Positions 17,333 through 25,423 of a stretch of DNA of 64,000 bases are shown one piece after another. A program made the position numbers and the translations under genes. The DNA is taken from assembly GCA_944386225.1 (NCBI GenBank), contig CALXAH010000013.1, positions 1-64,000 on the forward strand. Reading direction: 5' to 3'. This DNA is from an uncultured Gemmiger sp. GTDB lineage: Bacteria > Bacillota > Clostridia > Oscillospirales > Ruminococcaceae. Positions within the stretch are counted from its first letter, which is position 1. Every line of letters starts with the position of its first letter. The notes under the pieces are model-generated. The model made no database searches. It was given only the letters and a program-made list of their open reading frames with translations, and was not told the DNA's origin.

Positions 17333-18613
17333 ATGGACCTGCATTTGGACAGCGTATGCGTACAGGGGGGCTACACCCCGGGCAACGGGGAGCCCCGCCA
17401 GATCCCCATTATTCAGAGCACCACCTTCAAATATGCCACCAGCGAGGATATGGGCAAGCTGTTTGACCTGGAGGCCAGCGGCTATTTCTACACCCGCCTG
17501 CAGAACCCCACCAACGACGCGGTGGCGGCCAAGATCTGCGCGCTGGAAGGCGGCACCGCGGCCATGCTGACCTCCAGCGGCCAGGCGGCCAACTTCTACG
17601 CGGTGTTCAACATCGCGGGCTGCGGCGATCATGTGATAGCCAGCAGCACCATCTACGGCGGCACCTACAACCTGTTCGCCGTGACCATGAAGCGCATGGG
17701 CGTGGAGTTCACCTTTGTCAGCCCGGACGCCACCGAGGAAGAGCTGGCCGCGGCTTTCCGTCCCAACACCAAGGCCCTGTTCGGCGAGACCATCGCCAAC
17801 CCGGCGCTGACCGTGCTGGACATCGAGAAGTTTGCCCGTGTGGCCCACCGCCACGGCGTGCCCCTGATCATTGACAACACCTTTGCCACCCCGGTGAACT
17901 GCCGTCCCTTCGAGTGGGGCGCCGACATCGTGACCCACTCCACCACCAAGTACATGGACGGCCACGGCGCGGGCGTGGGCGGCTGCATCGTGGACAGCGG
18001 CAAATTTGACTGGACGAAATATCCGGACAAGTTCCCCGGCCTGTGCACCCCGGACGACAGCTACCACGGCGTGGTGTACACCGAGCGGTTCGGCCTGGCG
18101 GGCGCCTACATCACCAAGGCCACCGCCCAGCTGATGCGGGACTTCGGCAGCATCCAGAGCCCCCAGAACGCCTTCCTGCTGAACCTGGGCCTGGAGAGCC
18201 TGCACGTGCGGATGCAGCGCCATTGCGAGAACGCCCAGGCGGTGGCCGAGTATCTGCAGGGCCACAACAAGATCGCCTGGGTGGAATACTGCGGCCTGCC
18301 CGGCAACAAGTATTACGAACTGGCCCAAAAGTATATGCCCAACGGCAGCTGCGGCGTGGTCAGCTTCGGTGTCAAGGGCGGGCGCAAGGCCGCCGAGGCC
18401 TTCATGAAGCACCTGAAGATGGCCGCCATCGAGACCCACGTGGCCGACGCCCGCACCTGCTGCCTGCATCCCGCCAGCGCCACCCATCGCCAGATGAACG
18501 ACGAGGAGCTGCGCGCCGCCGGCGTGGGCCCGGATCTGGTGCGGCTGAGCTGCGGCATCGAGGACAAGCGGGATCTGATCGCCGACCTGGAGCAGGCGCT
18601 GGCCCAGATCTGA
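17333..18613 (+). CDS. metY: O-acetylhomoserine sulfhydrylase / cystathionine gamma-synthase family enzyme
   Basis: 426 residues, PLP-dependent Cys/Met metabolism family. The PLP Lys is K206 in HSTTKYMDGHG, preceded by the DNTFATP strand. The SSGQAAN and RLQNPTND motifs and the roughly 430-residue length fit the MetY branch, not the ~390-residue MetB/MetC enzymes. It condenses O-acetylhomoserine with sulfide to homocysteine. The start is ATG 17333 behind AAAGGAG. metA follows 34 bp downstream and would supply its substrate. Confidence 0.93.
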   Translation: MDLHLDSVCVQGGYTPGNGEPRQIPIIQSTTFKYATSEDMGKLFDLEASGYFYTRLQNPTNDAVAAKICALEGGTAAMLTSSGQAANFYAVFNIAGCGDHVIASSTIYGGTYNLFAVTMKRMGVEFTFVSPDATEEELAAAFRPNTKALFGETIANPALTVLDIEKFARVAHRHGVPLIIDNTFATPVNCRPFEWGADIVTHSTTKYMDGHGAGVGGCIVDSGKFDWTKYPDKFPGLCTPDDSYHGVVYTERFGLAGAYITKATAQLMRDFGSIQSPQNAFLLNLGLESLHVRMQRHCENAQAVAEYLQGHNKIAWVEYCGLPGNKYYELAQKYMPNGSCGVVSFGVKGGRKAAEAFMKHLKMAAIETHVADARTCCLHPASATHRQMNDEELRAAGVGPDLVRLSCGIEDKRDLIADLEQALAQI

Positions 18614-18647
18614 GACCTTTCAAAATCCCACAGAACGGAGGGCCCCC

Positions 18648-19577
18648 ATGCCCCTGATCATTCCCCAGGATCTGCCCGCCTACAGCCAGCTGGGCAGCGA
18701 AAACGTATTTGTGATGCACCGTCAGCGGGCGGCCACCCAGGACATCCGGCCGCTGCGCATTCTGGTGCTGAACCTGATGCCCACCAAGATCGCCACCGAG
18801 ACCCAGCTGGCCCGACTGCTGGCCAACAGCCCGCTGCAGGTGCAGCTGACCTTTCTGCGCACCGCCACCCACGCGGCGGCGCACGTGTCGGCAGAACACC
18901 TGGAAGCCTTCTACACCACCTTTGACCAGGTGAAGGATCAGCGGTTCGACGGCATGATCATCACCGGCGCGCCGGTGGAGCAGATGCCCTTTGAACAGGT
19001 GGACTACTGGCCGGAGCTCTGCCGCATCTTTGAGTTCAGCAAGACCAACGTCTACTCCACCCTGCATGTGTGCTGGGGGGCGCAGGCGGCGCTGTGGTAC
19101 CACTACGGCATCCCCAAGGTACCGCTGGAACACAAGATGTTCGGCATCTTCCGCCACCGGGTCACCCGCCCGGCCAATCCCCTGGTGCGGGGCTTTGATG
19201 AGGAGTTCTGGGCCCCCCATTCCCGTCATACCGGCGTAGACCCCGAGGCGCTGGCCGCCTGCGGCACGGTGCGGATGCTGGCCGAAAGCGAGGAGGCCGG
19301 GCCCTATCTCATGGGCATCGACAGCGGCCGCCAGATCTTTGTCACCGGCCACCCGGAGTACGACCGGATGACCCTGGACGCGGAATACCGCCGGGATCTG
19401 GACCGGGGCCTGCCCATCGCCCCCCCGGCCAACTACTACCCGGACAACGATCCCACCCGCGAGCCGGTGCACCGCTGGCGCAGCCACGCGTTCCTGCTCT
19501 ACGCCAACTGGCTCAACTACTACGTCTACCAGGACACCCCCTTCGATCTGGACAAGCTGTCCCCCTCGATGGAATAA
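18648..19577 (+). CDS. metAA: Homoserine O-acetyltransferase (MetA fold)
   Basis: 309 residues, the usual MetA length. Catalytic residues are in register: Cys142 in TLHVCWGAQ, His235 and Glu237 in FVTGHPEYD. Residue 111 (TGAPVEQM) is Glu. In characterised MetA proteins Glu at this position gives acetyl-CoA specificity and Gly gives succinyl-CoA specificity, so this is most likely an acetyltransferase although the fold is often labelled succinyltransferase. It shares an operon with metY, which uses O-acetylhomoserine. GGAGGGCCCCC precedes the start. Confidence 0.92.
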   Translation: MPLIIPQDLPAYSQLGSENVFVMHRQRAATQDIRPLRILVLNLMPTKIATETQLARLLANSPLQVQLTFLRTATHAAAHVSAEHLEAFYTTFDQVKDQRFDGMIITGAPVEQMPFEQVDYWPELCRIFEFSKTNVYSTLHVCWGAQAALWYHYGIPKVPLEHKMFGIFRHRVTRPANPLVRGFDEEFWAPHSRHTGVDPEALAACGTVRMLAESEEAGPYLMGIDSGRQIFVTGHPEYDRMTLDAEYRRDLDRGLPIAPPANYYPDNDPTREPVHRWRSHAFLLYANWLNYYVYQDTPFDLDKLSPSME

Positions 19578-19583
19578 CAGCCG

Positions 19584-19618
19584 AAAACGCCCTGCCGGAA
19601 CCCGGCAGGGCGTTTTGT
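19584..19618. terminator. Terminator of metY-metA
   Basis: 15-bp arms AAAACGCCCTGCCGG/CCGGCAGGGCGTTTT. A second perfect 24-bp GC-rich palindrome at 19641-19664 lies on the side of the corrinoid gene. Confidence 0.85.
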
Positions 19619-19700
19619 GTTTGGGTGCCAAACAGGCAAGGCCGCTGCCGGATCCGGCAGCGGCCCCCGCAAAGAGAAAGGTGAGAGAAAATTCCGGGCA

Positions 19701-20342
19701 TCAGGCGCTGGCCTGGCACATGGACACGGCCGCGTCGGCAGCGGAAGCCGCGTCGGGGGTGTAGCAGTCGGCGCCGATCTGGTCGCAGAAGCTCTGGGTC
19801 ACGGGGGCGCCGCCCACCATGATCTTGACCTTGTCGCGGATACCGGCCTCGCCGGCCTTCTTGACCACTTCTTCCATCATGCCCATGGTAGTGGTCAGCA
19901 GGGCGGAGCAGCAGATGATCTGGCAGCCCTGGTCAATGGCGGTCTGCACGTAGGTCTCGGGGGCCACGTCGGTGCCCAGGTCGATGACCTCCAGGCCCTT
20001 GCCCTCCATCATCATCTTGACCAGGTTCTTGCCGATGTCGTGCAGGTCGCCCTTCACGGTGCCGATGCACACCTTACCGGCGGCTTCCACACCGGCCTCG
20101 GCCATCAGGGGCTTCAGCAGGGCGGCGCCCATGTTCATGGCGCGGGCGGCCACCAGCACCTCCGGCACAAAGACCTCGTTGTTCTTGAACTTCTCGCCGA
20201 TCACGCTCATGCCGTCCAGCAGGCCCTCGTCCAGAATCTGCTGAACCGGAATGCCCTGGTCAATGGCCTGCTGAACCAGCTCCTTGACCACCTTGGCTTT
20301 GCCGCGCTGCAGGTTTTCGGAAATATCTGTCAGAATGCTCAT
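19701..20342 (-). CDS. Corrinoid (B12-binding) methyltransferase protein
   Basis: 213 residues. An N-terminal four-helix B12-cap domain (about 1-85) is followed by the cobalamin-binding Rossmann domain with DLHDIGKNLV (DxHxxG, with the His ligand to cobalt), the SALLTT block and MVGGAPV. This is the MtbC/MttC/MtaC-like family that shuttles methyl groups between a substrate methyltransferase and a second acceptor enzyme. Neither partner is adjacent. The only candidate acceptor-type enzyme in the window is the URO-D/MtaA-family protein at 57.8 kb. The start is ATG 20342 with AAAAGGAG. Confidence 0.9.
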   Translation of the reverse strand: MSILTDISENLQRGKAKVVKELVQQAIDQGIPVQQILDEGLLDGMSVIGEKFKNNEVFVPEVLVAARAMNMGAALLKPLMAEAGVEAAGKVCIGTVKGDLHDIGKNLVKMMMEGKGLEVIDLGTDVAPETYVQTAIDQGCQIICCSALLTTTMGMMEEVVKKAGEAGIRDKVKIMVGGAPVTQSFCDQIGADCYTPDAASAADAAVSMCQASA

Positions 20343-20489
20343 GATGCCTCTCCTTTTTATCCAGGTGTTGCGGCCGTGCCCGGCCCTTTTCTTTAACTAT
20401 ATCTTTCCCCGCCGGATTTCTCTTGTACAAAATCGCCCAAATTGGTAATTTTTTGTCTTTATTTTTGTCATTTACCAAAACAACAAAAA

Positions 20490-20517
20490 ACCGGGGAGCC
20501 CCGCAGGGCTCCCCGGT
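20490..20517 (-). terminator. Terminator of the PPIase lipoprotein gene
   Basis: ACCGGGGAGCCC/GGGCTCCCCGGT arms followed on the minus strand by TTTTTTG. Correct position and polarity for the 20541-21665 gene. Confidence 0.85.
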
Positions 20518-20540
20518 CCGGTCTGCTATGGAAAAAGCTC

Positions 20541-21665
20541 TCAGTGCGCGGTGCTCATGAGCTGGTCGATGACCTTGTTGGCCATGGTGTTCATCAGCAC
20601 GTAGGGCTCGCCGTAGGTGCTCACGGCGGTCTCGTAGTTCTCACCCATCATTTCCTGGGCGGCGGCGGTGTCCACGGTGATACCCTGGGCCTCGGCCACA
20701 GCCTGCAGGATCAGGGCCTCCTTGGCGGCGGCCTCAATGTTGGCCGCCTGAGCCTCCACCAGCGCGTCCTGGCTCTCGGCCTGGAGCATCTGGCTGATGA
20801 AGTCGCTCAGCTCCATGCCGAAGTAGGAAGCATAGGTGTTGTAGTAGTCCAGCATCACATACGCCTGATACTCCTTCATGGTGTCCGGCACCTGGGACAC
20901 GGTGGAGTTATCGTTCATATAGGTGATCACATAGTTGTAGGTGTTGTTCTGCACGATGCTGTCCTTGATGGCCTGCTCCAGCTCGGCGGTAGTGGTGTAG
21001 CCGCCGTTCTCGGCAAAATTCTCGGCCACGAAAGCGTCGTTATACTCGGGCAGCTGGCTGTCCTCAATATAGTTGATGGTGGTCACGAACACAGCGTCCT
21101 TGCCGGCCAGATCCGGATTGTTCTCGTAGGGATCGGGGAAGGTGACCTCCACATTGAAGGTCTCGCCGGGCATATGGCCGATCAGCTGCTCCAGGAAATC
21201 GTCGATGTAGCTGGTCACGCCGATGGTCACGCTGGTGCCGGCGCCCTGGGTGCTGCCGCCCTCAAACTCCACGCCGTCCACGCTGCCCACGTAGTCGATG
21301 TTCACGGTGTCGCCGTCCTCCACGGCCCGGTCGGTCACCTCAACGGTGGTGGCGCAGCTGGCCAGGAGGCTGTCCACCTGGGTCTGCACGTCCTCGTCGG
21401 ACGCGGTGGTCACATCCTCGGGCAGGGTGATGGCCTCGTAGTCCTCGGGCAGGGTGACGTAATCCAGAGCGGTCACGCCCTCCCAGCGGCCGTCGGCCGC
21501 GATATTCTGGCTGTAGTCAAAACCGCCGGCGTAGTTGTATTTCGCATCCCCCTCGGCCGCCGAGGAATCCCCGGAACCGGATGCGTCGCCGGAACAACCG
21601 GCCAGTGTGAACAGCATCGCCAGGCAAAGCGCCAGGCTGAGCAGCTTGAAAGTCCTTTTCTTCAA
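20541..21665 (-). CDS. Trigger-factor-like FKBP-type peptidyl-prolyl isomerase lipoprotein
   Basis: 374 residues. A lipoprotein signal peptide ends in a LAGC lipobox (about residue 24), then a Ser/Gly linker. An FKBP domain (about 105-190: DGDTVNIDYVGSVDGVEFEGGSTQGAGTSVTIG ... FLEQLIGHMPGETFNVEVTFPD) and a helical trigger-factor C-terminal-like domain follow. It would fold secreted proteins at the outer face of the membrane, comparable in role to PrsA. The start is TTG at 21665, well placed 7 nt behind TAGGAGG; no ATG fits. It is monocistronic with its own terminator. Confidence 0.88.
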   Translation of the reverse strand: MKKRTFKLLSLALCLAMLFTLAGCSGDASGSGDSSAAEGDAKYNYAGGFDYSQNIAADGRWEGVTALDYVTLPEDYEAITLPEDVTTASDEDVQTQVDSLLASCATTVEVTDRAVEDGDTVNIDYVGSVDGVEFEGGSTQGAGTSVTIGVTSYIDDFLEQLIGHMPGETFNVEVTFPDPYENNPDLAGKDAVFVTTINYIEDSQLPEYNDAFVAENFAENGGYTTTAELEQAIKDSIVQNNTYNYVITYMNDNSTVSQVPDTMKEYQAYVMLDYYNTYASYFGMELSDFISQMLQAESQDALVEAQAANIEAAAKEALILQAVAEAQGITVDTAAAQEMMGENYETAVSTYGEPYVLMNTMANKVIDQLMSTAH

Positions 21666-21809
21666 TCTTATACCCTCCTAAGAGAAATTCTTACCTATTA
21701 TACACCGTCAGGACGCAAAAAAACAGGGGTTTCACAAAATACAAACAATTTCCCGCCGCAGCTTTTTTAACGTATCCCTCTCCCGCCGGAAAAAATTTTG
21801 CCCGGTCTA

Positions 21810-21838
21810 TTGACTTTAGCAAAAAAAAGTGATAGAGT
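21810..21838 (+). promoter_or_regulatory. Promoter of the T-box-trpXYZ unit
   Basis: TTGACT 21810-21815, 17-bp spacer, TAGAGT 21833-21838, about 25 bp upstream of the T-box stem I. Confidence 0.6.
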
Positions 21839-21861
21839 ATCCCTAAACCGATGAGGCGGAG

Positions 21862-22142
21862 ATAAAACTGCACAGCGCGCTTACAGAGAGCCCGGTCAGC
21901 TGGAAACGGGCAGAAAGCGGGGCAGACAAATGGGCCGCCGAGGGCGGGGTGAAGGGCCGCAAAGCCTGGGTAGCCCGCGCCGGGAGCCTTCCGTTACCGG
22001 GGCAGGGGCGTGTTGGCGCTCCGCTGAGTGGCCGTGTTTTCGCGGCAAGCAAGGTGGCACCGCAGGTGTCGGCGTTTATGAACTGTCCGGCCTGTCCTTG
22101 CACAGTCTATCACTGTGCGGGGGCAGGTCGTTTTCTATTTTC
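21862..22142 (+). ncRNA. T-box leader, probably tRNA-Trp responsive
   Basis: The AGAGAG motif at about 21882 with GGAAACGGGC starts stem I. The conserved T-box sequence AAGGTGGCACCGC is at 22051-22063. The terminator hairpin follows (CCTGTCC..GCACAGT/ACTGTGC..GGGCAGG, about 22091-22127) with a T-rich tract to 22142. On the 3' side of the basal stem the loop AAAGCCTGGGTAGCC contains TGG at 21967-21969 at about the specifier position. The downstream genes and Trp-codon leader peptide agree with a tryptophan specifier. Confidence 0.88.
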
Positions 22143-22170
22143 TCCCCCGGCAAAAAGGAGGCGCATCCCT

Positions 22171-22224
22171 ATGACAAACCGTACTTACCCTCTCGCCCCG
22201 CGATGGCGCCGATGGCGCGGCTGA
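22171..22224 (+). CDS. 17-residue leader peptide with two Trp codons
   Basis: ATG 22171 is preceded by AAAAAGGAGG. The peptide is MTNRTYPLAPRWRRWRG and ends at TGA 22224, 54 bp before trpX. The Trp codons (residues 12 and 15) lie within a small GCGCC-GAT-GGCGC hairpin. It sits after the T-box terminator, so a ribosome stalled at Trp codons would act at a second step. This resembles the logic of a T-box followed by a Trp-rich leader in B. subtilis rtpL-rtpA; that comparison is inference. Confidence 0.55.
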   Translation: MTNRTYPLAPRWRRWRG

Positions 22225-22278
22225 ACGCCGTTGTCCGTCCTTCACACCATCCGAGTATAAAGAAATGAGGGTATTGTC

Positions 22279-23298
22279 ATGACCATGAAAAAACTGTTTG
22301 CCGCCGCCGCATCCGCCCTGTTCGCTTTGTCCCTGACCGCCTGCGGGGCGGGCTCCTCCTCTTCCGCCGCCGGCACTTCCTCCGCCGCGGGCAATTCCTC
22401 CGCCGGCGAGGGCTACCGCATCGCCATCGTGCAGCAGATGGATCACGCCTCCCTGGACGAGATCCGGCTGGCCATCGAGGCCGAGCTGGACGCCAAGGCC
22501 GAGGAGCTGGGCATCACCATTGAATATAAGGAGTTCAACGGCCAGAACGACCCCACCCTGCTGGGCCAGATCGGCACCCAGGTGGTCAGCGACGGCTTTG
22601 ACGCCATCATCCCCATCGCCACCCTGGCGGCCCAGCAGATGCAGCTGGCCACCGAGGGCACCGACATCCCGGTGGTGTTTGCCGCCATCTCCGACCCGGA
22701 AGGCGCGGGCATGACCGGCGAAAACGTGACCGGCACCAGCGACGCGCTGGACACCACCATGATCCTGGACATGATGCTGGCCCAGAACCCGGATCTCAAG
22801 ACCGTGGGCCTGCTGTACAGCCAGTCCGAGCCCAACAGCGCCCTGCCCATCGCCCAGGCCAAGGAATACCTGGACGGCAAGGGCATCGCCTATGTGGAGC
22901 GCACCGGCAACACCAACGATGAAGTGATCAGCGCCCTGACCAGCATGCTGGACCAGGTGGACGCCGTCTTTACCCCCACCGACAACGTGGTGGCCGCGGT
23001 GGAACTGGCCATTGCCCCCACCATGATCGAGGCGGGCGTGCCCCACTACGCCGGGGCGGACTCCTTTGTGCGCAACGGCGCCTTTGCCACCTGCGGCTGC
23101 AACTACACCGAACTGGGCGCCGTAACCGCCGATATGGCCGTTGAGGCCCTGCAGACCGGCACCATCCCCGCGATTCAGCAGGTAGCCGGCAACATTATCA
23201 CCGTGAACACCGAAACCGCCGCCGGCCTGGGCGCAGACTACAGCATGTTTGCCGACATGGCCGAAAGCCTGGTGGAGGTCACCACCACCGAAGACTGA
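22279..23298 (+). CDS. trpX: Tryptophan-type ABC transporter substrate-binding lipoprotein TrpX
   Basis: 339 residues. A lipoprotein signal peptide with LTAC lipobox (about residue 21) is followed by a Ser/Ala linker and an ABC_sub_bind (COG2984-type) periplasmic-binding fold starting YRIAIVQQMDHASLDEIRLAIEAEL. The family binds aromatic amino acids or related ligands. The Trp T-box and Trp leader support tryptophan as ligand. The start is ATG 22279 behind GAGGG. A hairpin separates it from the permease gene. Confidence 0.85.
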   Translation: MTMKKLFAAAASALFALSLTACGAGSSSSAAGTSSAAGNSSAGEGYRIAIVQQMDHASLDEIRLAIEAELDAKAEELGITIEYKEFNGQNDPTLLGQIGTQVVSDGFDAIIPIATLAAQQMQLATEGTDIPVVFAAISDPEGAGMTGENVTGTSDALDTTMILDMMLAQNPDLKTVGLLYSQSEPNSALPIAQAKEYLDGKGIAYVERTGNTNDEVISALTSMLDQVDAVFTPTDNVVAAVELAIAPTMIEAGVPHYAGADSFVRNGAFATCGCNYTELGAVTADMAVEALQTGTIPAIQQVAGNIITVNTETAAGLGADYSMFADMAESLVEVTTTED

Positions 23299-23326
23299 TC
23301 CTCTCCGCCGCAACCCCCTCGCGGCC

Positions 23327-23361
23327 GGGGCCGTACCGGGCAGACTGTCCGGTACGGCCCC
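23327..23361 (+). other. Intercistronic hairpin trpX-trpY
   Basis: 13-bp perfect arms GGGGCCGTACCGG/CCGGTACGGCCCC with a 9-nt loop and no T-tract. Such hairpins after binding-protein genes usually stabilise the upstream message, giving more binding protein than permease. Confidence 0.65.
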
Positions 23362-23418
23362 CGTGCGCGTGGGGCGCGGCGTTTGTGGTATTCCAAGCTG
23401 TAAGGAGGCCGAATCCCC

Positions 23419-24369
23419 ATGTCATCCTTTCTCACCCTGGCCATCGTGCAGAACGCCCTGGAACTGGGCTTTGTCTACGCGCTGGTGGCGCTGGCGCTCT
23501 ATCTGAGCTACAGCGTGCTGAACATCGCGGATCTGTCCACCGACGGGTGTTTTGTGCTGGGCTGTGCGGTGGGGGCCACCGTGGCCCTGGCCGGCCATCC
23601 GGTGCTGGCGCTGTTTGCCGCCATGGGCGCGGGCGTTGTGTCCGGCTTTGTCACCGCCTTTCTCCAGACCCGGCTGGGGGTGCAGAGCATCCTGGCGGGC
23701 ATCATCGTAAACACCGGCCTGTACACCGTGAATATCGCGGCCATGGGCTTTTCCAGCAATCTGAACCTGTTCACCGCCGATACCCTGTTCACCCGGTTTG
23801 CGGCGCTGCTGGGGGACACCCCGCTGGCAGGCTGGGATGGCCTGATCCTGGCGGCGGGCATCACCCTGCTGGCCACGGGGGCGCTGCGGCTGTTCCTGGG
23901 CACCCGGCTGGGCCTGAGCATCCGCGCCACCGGCGACAACGCGGACATGGTGCGTTCCTCCTCCATCAACCCGGCCTTTACCATCACGGTGGGGCTGTGC
24001 ATCAGCGGGTCGCTCACCGCCTTGTCCGGCGCGGTGCTGGCCCAGTACCAGAAAACCTGCGACGTAAACCTGGGCACCGGCATGGTGACCATCGCCCTGG
24101 CCAGCCTGATCATCGGCGAGACCCTGCTGGGCTGGGCCGGGCCCCGGGTGCGGATGCTGGCCCCGGTGGTGGGCAGCGTGGTCTACCGGTTCATCATGGC
24201 CATTGCGCTGCGGCTGAACCTGCCCGCCGAATGCCTGAAGCTGGTCAGCGCCATCATCGTGGCGGTGGCCATCGCCGCGCCCCGGCTGCGGCAGCTGGCC
24301 GCGCTGCAGAAGCGCAAGATGGCCGCCCGCCGCGCCCGCGCTGTGAAAGGAGGCGATGCCGGATGCTGA
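23419..24369 (+). CDS. trpY: ABC transporter permease TrpY (branched-chain/ABC_sub_bind type)
   Basis: 316 residues, eight to ten membrane segments. The N-terminus (LELGFVYALVALALYLSYSVLNIADLSTDGCFVLG) and the GLSIRATGDNADMVRSSSINP loop are typical of the BPD_transp_2 permeases that partner TrpX-type binding proteins. A basic C-terminal tail follows the last helix. The stop overlaps the ATPase start by 7 bp. A homodimeric permease is expected, as no second permease gene is present. Confidence 0.88.
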   Translation: MSSFLTLAIVQNALELGFVYALVALALYLSYSVLNIADLSTDGCFVLGCAVGATVALAGHPVLALFAAMGAGVVSGFVTAFLQTRLGVQSILAGIIVNTGLYTVNIAAMGFSSNLNLFTADTLFTRFAALLGDTPLAGWDGLILAAGITLLATGALRLFLGTRLGLSIRATGDNADMVRSSSINPAFTITVGLCISGSLTALSGAVLAQYQKTCDVNLGTGMVTIALASLIIGETLLGWAGPRVRMLAPVVGSVVYRFIMAIALRLNLPAECLKLVSAIIVAVAIAAPRLRQLAALQKRKMAARRARAVKGGDAGC

Positions 24370-25172
24370 CCCTGACCAATCTGAGCAAGACCTTCAATCC
24401 CGGCACCGTAAACGAGAAAAAAGCCCTGCAGCAGGTGAACCTGCACCTGGCGCCGGGGGATTTCGCCACCATTGTGGGCTCCAACGGGGCGGGCAAAAGC
24501 ACCCTGTTTGCCGCCATCGCCGGCAGCTTTTACCCGGATGAGGGCAGCGTGGAGCTGGACGGGCAGGACGTGACCTTCCTGCCGGAGCACAAGCGCAGCC
24601 GCCAGCTGGGCCGCCTGTTCCAGGACCCGCTGCGGGGCACCGCCCCCCACATGACCATCGAGGAAAACCTGTCCCTGGCCTATCTGCGGGCCAGCCGGGC
24701 CAAGGGCGGCATCCTGAGCCGGGTGACCCGGGCGCAGCGGGAGCTGTTCCGGGCGCGTCTGGCCGCGCTGGGCCTGGGCCTGGAGGACCGGATGAAGCAG
24801 CCGGTGGGGCTGCTCAGCGGCGGCCAGCGGCAGGCGCTGACCCTGCTGATGGCCACCCTGGTAACCCCGAAGCTGCTGCTGCTGGACGAGCACACCGCCG
24901 CCCTGGATCCGGGCACCGCCGCGGTGGTGCTGGACCTGACCGAAAAGATCGTGGCCGAAAACCACATCACCTGCCTGATGATCACCCACAACATGCCGGA
25001 CGCGCTGCGGCTGGGCAACCGGACGCTGATGATGGATTCCGGCCGGATCGTGCTGGACGTGCAGGGCGAGGAGCGGGCCGGCATGACGGTGTCCGACCTG
25101 CTGGACCGGTTCGGCCGCAGCACCGGCCGCGCCATGAACAACGACCGCATCCTGCTGAGCGGCCTGGAATAA
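24363..25172 (+). CDS. trpZ: ABC transporter ATP-binding protein TrpZ
   Basis: 269 residues. Walker A GSNGAGKST (about 39-47), Q-loop in LFQDPLRGTAPHMTIEENL, signature LLSGGQRQALTLLMA, Walker B LLLLDEHTAALDP and H-loop MITHN. The start is ATG 24363, inside the end of the permease gene with AAAGGAGG upstream. It energises the TrpXYZ importer. It is the last gene of the T-box-controlled operon. Confidence 0.9.
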   Translation: MLTLTNLSKTFNPGTVNEKKALQQVNLHLAPGDFATIVGSNGAGKSTLFAAIAGSFYPDEGSVELDGQDVTFLPEHKRSRQLGRLFQDPLRGTAPHMTIEENLSLAYLRASRAKGGILSRVTRAQRELFRARLAALGLGLEDRMKQPVGLLSGGQRQALTLLMATLVTPKLLLLDEHTAALDPGTAAVVLDLTEKIVAENHITCLMITHNMPDALRLGNRTLMMDSGRIVLDVQGEERAGMTVSDLLDRFGRSTGRAMNNDRILLSGLE

Positions 25173-25305
25173 CTCACCCCTGTGCCCCGGAGGCCCGCGC
25201 CTCCGGAGTATTTTGCGCTTTTCACAAAGTTTTTCCGTTTTTCTTGTACATGTAACACAAAATTCATCGACCTCATGGCGGCAAAAGATTGTCGATTTTC
25301 CAAGC

Positions 25306-25334
25306 TGTTCAAACCCCGCGCAGGCGGCTATAAT
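25306..25334 (+). promoter_or_regulatory. Candidate promoter of the first MATE gene
   Basis: TATAAT at 25329-25334 with a weak TGTTCA at 25306-25311 (17-bp spacer), 90 bp upstream of the start. Confidence 0.4.
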
Positions 25335-25423
25335 AGGGGCGTGCCGCACGGGAAGGGAAAGCCCGACGCGGCCGGAGGGAATGGCGGCCGGAGGCCGCAC
25401 AGGGGAAAACGGAGGAACATACC

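Noticed and set aside
25173-25423. Possible small gene or RNA in the gap between trpZ and the MATE gene
   Set aside because: Only short frames without a ribosome binding site; apart from a weak promoter nothing distinctive is seen.
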